From positions 1 to 7,449 of the forward strand of contig JBAYFS010000112.1 of the NCBI GenBank assembly GCA_041667045.1: a DNA stretch of 7,449 bases, read 5' to 3'. This stretch comes from JAQVSV01 sp041667045. GTDB taxonomy: Bacteria; Elusimicrobiota; Elusimicrobia; Elusimicrobiales; Elusimicrobiaceae. Below the pieces are notes generated by a model. The model saw only the letters and a program-made list of their open reading frames with translations. It did no database searches and was not told where the DNA came from. How positions within the stretch are numbered: the first letter of the stretch is position 1; each line of letters opens with the position of its first letter. A program made the translations under genes and the position numbers. Positions 4,653 to 7,449 of this stretch are shown here, piece after piece.

Positions 4653-6824
4653 AAATTTCCCATCGGCGTCACAAAGCGGCTCGGTCCTGCTTTTGGTCAG
4701 CAGTATCCGTTTTTTCTGGTCAGGCTTTTCTTCAACTTTCGGGCCGCTTTCGGCGGCTCCGTAAAAACGCAGATACTGTTTAAGAAACCCTTTCCCGCGC
4801 CCGCCGCTGGGAAGGATGAAATACAAACTGTCGCCGCCCGCAGGAGCTATTTTAAGGCTTAACTGGCCGGTAAGGACTTCTTGGGGACATCTGGTGGTTT
4901 CCAGCAACCAGTCGTATTCGGCCCGCGTGATTTCCTCATAGCCTTTCTTTGTGTATTTGAGCCGCGTTTTGTCGGCTTCGGACATTGACGCCAACACGCT
5001 TTCCGGAAGTTTTTCGCCCGGCAGATAATACGCTTTGTCACCGACAACGAGGGCATAGAAAACTTCCACCCCCTCCTCCGTAAGGCTGCCGCGCCCGTCA
5101 AAAACGGGATGCCCGAATTTATCGGTCAGGCGGAACATGTTGCGCAGGGGAACCTTTCTGGCGGTGAGCCGCTGTATCATGTCTTTGGTTATGAGCCGCT
5201 CATACGCCTTGTAACCGCGAAGGGTGAGCATAAGCCGGAAATCCTCGTCCTTGCCGTTATTGCGCTCCACGAACATGCTGTCCGACGCGTCCGGCATCTT
5301 GCGTTCAAGATAATCAACGGCGCGCAACTGCTCCGCGCGGCGCATTTTATGGAACAGTATTTTTCCCTCAGCCGGGAGAATCTCCGTCTCCTGCGGTATG
5401 GCTTTGCGCTCTTTCATTTCGGCAAGAATTTCCGGGTCCGTCATTACAAACGGCTCGATGCGGCGCAAGCCTTCCCGCGCGATAGTATTGGTCGGTTCAA
5501 GCGCAACACTCAAACGGTAAGCCTCGGCGGCCTGCGCGAAATCCTTTTTTTCCTCATAACACTTGCCAACGCCAACCTGAGCGTTGACGTCTGAAGGATT
5601 CAATGCCAGCGCCTGCGCATAATAAGTGGCGGCTTTTTCCAGCTGCCCGGCCTTAAATTCAATGTCGCCCTGACGGGACCGGCAATACGCCGTCATAGGA
5701 GAATCCTCAGGAAGCAGCCGCACGCCTATTTCAAATTCGCGCTTGGCTTCCTGATACTTTTTCATGGTAAGCAGCACCCCGGCAAGACTGATGTGCGCGT
5801 TCGCGTCACCCGGCTGGATTTCCAGGCAGGCTTTATACTTGTCCGCCGCGCCAGCCGCGTCGGACTGCTCAAACAGCCGCTGCGCCGCCTGTGCGCATTT
5901 AGCGAACTGAGCCTGTTCTGATTCGGACAATTTGCGCGCTTTCGGCGCCGCGACAGCATCGCCGCCCTGCCTTGCTATTTCGCTCTGCGCGTCGTAGCGG
6001 ACCAGTTCCGCCAGAACCGCTTTGCCAGAAACTCTGTCTGGAGCCTTTTTGGCGTTGCTGCGGGCCAGTTCGGCGACAGGTCCGGCCGGTTCGAACACGT
6101 CCACTCCGGCATAAGCCTCAACCGCGGCTTTGCGCCGGCCCATGACGGAATACGTGTCTCCTATAGCCAGCTGTATCAAGGCCTGTTCATGCGCGCTGGC
6201 GTTGCTGACGCTTTTCGCCGCCGCGGATTCCGCTTTGCGCAAATAAGCCAGCGCTTCGCGGTAATTTTTAAGGGCGAAATAAGTACGGCCCAGGCCATAG
6301 AACGTTTCATAAACGCCGGGCTTTATTCCGTCGGAAGCCTTATAAAACTTCAAAGCGCCGGAAGGATCGCCCGAAGCCAGCCTGGCCGCGCCCGTGGTGC
6401 GGTTGGCGGCCGCGTCGGACGGGGCGATTTTCATGGCTTTGTCACACTCCCGCACCGCGGCATTAATATTTTCCTCGCCGTCCAGATTGAGATAACTTTT
6501 GCACAGTGCGGTGTGATAGACCGGATTGTCCGGATACAGGTTTGATGTGGATTCAAGCAGGCGCACCGCCTTACCCGCGTATTCCGGCTCCAGTTCGGAC
6601 AAAGACAGCCCCCACAGCGCGCGGACGCGCGGATTTTCCGGATACCATTCGTTAAGCATGCGAAGCAGCTTTTCAGCCGCCCTGTAATCGCCGTTGTCAA
6701 TAAACGCTTTCGCGGTGGACATGTCCAGGTCGAATCGCTCCTGGTCGCAAAAAGCCGGCGCGCCCGCCAGAAGAAAAAAAGCGGACAGCGAAACGGCGAT
6801 TAACCTGCGTTGCAAATGCTGCAT
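4644..6824 (-). CDS. Exported TPR-repeat protein with unknown C-terminal domain
   Basis: A 726-residue protein with an N-terminal signal peptide: QRR, a hydrophobic core at about 9-24, and a likely cut near APAFC-DQ. The cysteine context does not fit a lipobox. Tetratricopeptide repeats follow in three blocks: about 32-135 (AKAFIDNGDYRAAEKLL, YPDNPVYHTALCKSYL), about 137-235 (SGDPSGALKFYKASDGIKP, YYGLGRTYFALKNYREAL-like) and about 305-455 (AAGAADKYKACLEIQPGDANAHISLAGVL, KAGQLEKAATYYAQALALNPSD, KKDFAQAAEAYRLSVALEP). Residues 240-300 are an Ala/Lys-rich linker. Residues from about 460 to 690 are not TPR: a mixed alpha/beta region I do not recognise, with FRLMLTLRGYKAYERL (529-544), a DKFGHPVFDGRGSLTEEGVEVFYALVVGDKAYYLPGE stretch (568-604) and a Gly-rich turn near 683-689. 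A Lys-rich tail ends the protein. The ATG directly abuts the dcd stop (TAAATG) with no good Shine-Dalgarno, so translation probably depends on dcd. A periplasmic scaffold in envelope or protein-complex assembly is plausible from TPRs only. Confidence 0.85.
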   Translation of the reverse strand: MQHLQRRLIAVSLSAFFLLAGAPAFCDQERFDLDMSTAKAFIDNGDYRAAEKLLRMLNEWYPENPRVRALWGLSLSELEPEYAGKAVRLLESTSNLYPDNPVYHTALCKSYLNLDGEENINAAVRECDKAMKIAPSDAAANRTTGAARLASGDPSGALKFYKASDGIKPGVYETFYGLGRTYFALKNYREALAYLRKAESAAAKSVSNASAHEQALIQLAIGDTYSVMGRRKAAVEAYAGVDVFEPAGPVAELARSNAKKAPDRVSGKAVLAELVRYDAQSEIARQGGDAVAAPKARKLSESEQAQFAKCAQAAQRLFEQSDAAGAADKYKACLEIQPGDANAHISLAGVLLTMKKYQEAKREFEIGVRLLPEDSPMTAYCRSRQGDIEFKAGQLEKAATYYAQALALNPSDVNAQVGVGKCYEEKKDFAQAAEAYRLSVALEPTNTIAREGLRRIEPFVMTDPEILAEMKERKAIPQETEILPAEGKILFHKMRRAEQLRAVDYLERKMPDASDSMFVERNNGKDEDFRLMLTLRGYKAYERLITKDMIQRLTARKVPLRNMFRLTDKFGHPVFDGRGSLTEEGVEVFYALVVGDKAYYLPGEKLPESVLASMSEADKTRLKYTKKGYEEITRAEYDWLLETTRCPQEVLTGQLSLKIAPAGGDSLYFILPSGGRGKGFLKQYLRFYGAAESGPKVEEKPDQKKRILLTKSRTEPLCDADGKFKK

Positions 6825-7382
6825 TTATTTGAGAATCCGGGGAATAGTCACGCCTATCTGGGACTGGTATTTGCCCTTTCTGTCGGCGTAAGAGATTTCG
6901 CACTGTTCGTCGGATTCGAAAAACAGCAGCTGGGCTATCCCCTCATTGGAATAAATCTTGGCCGGAAGCGGAGTGGTGTTAGAAATCTCTATCGTTAAAA
7001 ACCCTTCCCAGCCTGCTTCCAGCGGCGTGATGTTGACCACAATGCCGCACCGCGCGTAAGTGCTTTTGCCTATGCACAGGCCCAGCACGTTGCGCGGAAT
7101 TTTGAAATATTCCACCGAACGCGCCAGCGCGAAGGAGTTAGGCGGCACGATGCAGTAGTCGGCCTTGATATCCACGAAAGACTTGGGGTCGAAATTTTTT
7201 GGGTCAATAACGGGGCAAAACACGTCTGTGAACACCTTGTACTCATCGGCCACGCGAATGTCGTAACCGTATGAGGACGGGCCGTATGAAACCAGCCCTT
7301 TCGCCTCAAGTTTTTCACAGTAAGGCTTGATCATGCCGCTTTCAAGCGACATTCTTTTAATCCAGCGATCGGATTTAATCAT
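6825..7382 (-). CDS. dcd: dCTP deaminase
   Basis: A 185-residue trimeric-type deaminase converting dCTP to dUTP, which dUTPase then turns into the dUMP precursor of dTMP. It belongs to the Alphaproteobacteria-like form of the family. Recognisable blocks are GPSSYGYDIRVADE (34-47), IDPKNFDPKSFVDIKAD (59-75), CIVPPNSFALARSVEYF (77-93), GKSTYARCGIVVNITPLEAGWEG (105-127), IEISNTTPLPAKIYSNEGIAQLLFFESDE (131-159) and GKYQSQIGVTIPRI (170-183). By alignment to E. coli Dcd, the catalytic Glu138 corresponds to Glu132, Ser111 to Ser107 and Arg115 to Arg111; all are present. Length is normal for the family. GGAGG lies 5 nt before the ATG. The start overlaps the upstream gene's stop as ATGA, and the stop abuts the TPR gene start. 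A bifunctional dCTP deaminase/dUTPase is not indicated but cannot be excluded from motifs alone. Confidence 0.96.
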   Translation of the reverse strand: MIKSDRWIKRMSLESGMIKPYCEKLEAKGLVSYGPSSYGYDIRVADEYKVFTDVFCPVIDPKNFDPKSFVDIKADYCIVPPNSFALARSVEYFKIPRNVLGLCIGKSTYARCGIVVNITPLEAGWEGFLTIEISNTTPLPAKIYSNEGIAQLLFFESDEQCEISYADRKGKYQSQIGVTIPRILK

Positions 7383-7449
7383 GATTTCCTCCAGGCTCGA
7401 AATAAAGCTTTCGCCTTGTCAAATTTAGAGAGTTTAACCTTGCCTTCGA
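7379..7449 (-). CDS. C-terminal end of an unidentified upstream gene
   Basis: The minus strand is open from the window edge to a TGA at 7381-7379 and would encode the last 22 residues of a protein, ending GKVKLSKFDKAKALFRAWRK plus one Ser. The segment is basic and amphipathic. The TGA overlaps the dcd ATG as ATGA, the standard arrangement in coupled operons, and the dcd Shine-Dalgarno lies inside this reading frame. Of the other two minus-strand frames, one stops early and one reads through to a TAA inside dcd. A TTGACA at 7422-7417 has no -10 partner, which favours coding sequence over promoter. The family cannot be told from this length. Confidence 0.55.
   Translation of the reverse strand, partial: EGKVKLSKFDKAKALFRAWRKS

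Noticed and set aside
7417..7422. Perfect TTGACA upstream of dcd as a promoter
   Set aside because: No -10 hexamer lies at 15-19 nt. The sequence reads better as the end of an upstream coding frame that overlaps dcd by ATGA.
1..7449. Selenocysteine, CRISPR, tRNA or mobile-element signals
   Set aside because: Both yge genes are open with no internal TGA in frame. No regularly spaced repeats, cloverleaf sequences or transposase/integrase motifs were found on reading.

Overview
The window looks like chromosomal DNA from a Gram-negative-type bacterium. Three proteins have Sec signal peptides, Shine-Dalgarno sites are clear in front of most genes, promoters are sigma70-like, and terminators are classical GC-hairpin/T-tract structures. 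Base composition is around half G+C by eye. No rRNA, tRNA, transposase, integrase, phage or CRISPR signature is visible. The phylum cannot be fixed from the sequence. The dCTP deaminase is of the type common in Alphaproteobacteria, but the other proteins do not point to that class; an uncultured lineage such as Elusimicrobiota is possible but only a guess.

Layout from left to right. (1) 42-740, minus: a secreted poly-gamma-glutamate hydrolase family protein, whose start lies only 11 nt beyond the T-tract of a strong terminator (752-781). (2) 801-3029, minus: a two-gene operon, ygeY (M20 metallohydrolase) followed by a ygeW-like knotted carbamoyltransferase. It is translationally coupled, driven by a candidate promoter at 3070-3097 that overlaps a perfect inverted repeat, and closed by the 752-781 terminator. 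(3) 3245-3730, minus: a small secreted protein of unknown function with its own strong promoter and terminator, so probably a well-expressed single-gene unit. (4) 3900-4637, plus: a left-handed beta-helix (hexapeptide) acyltransferase, the only plus-strand gene. (5) 4644-7449, minus: the end of an unidentified gene, then dcd, then a 726-residue exported TPR protein. Start and stop codons overlap or abut (ATGA, TAAATG), so these three are an operon entering from beyond the right edge.

The most interesting part is the ygeY-ygeW pair. In E. coli and other anaerobes, homologues of these two genes flank ygeX (diaminopropionate ammonia-lyase) in a cluster linked to selenium-dependent hydroxylases and anaerobic purine breakdown. 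Here they sit alone and directly adjacent. The carbamoyltransferase is shortened and carries HPLP where E. coli YgeW has HCLP. A plausible reading is that the hydrolase frees an amine or amino acid and the carbamoyltransferase makes or phosphorolyses a carbamoyl derivative of it, but the substrate is unknown. An arginine-type deacylase/carbamoyltransferase pair is the main alternative.

No frameshifted or broken gene is seen in the window. The longer gaps without genes, 3030-3244 and 3731-3899, hold promoters, inverted repeats and a terminator, described below.
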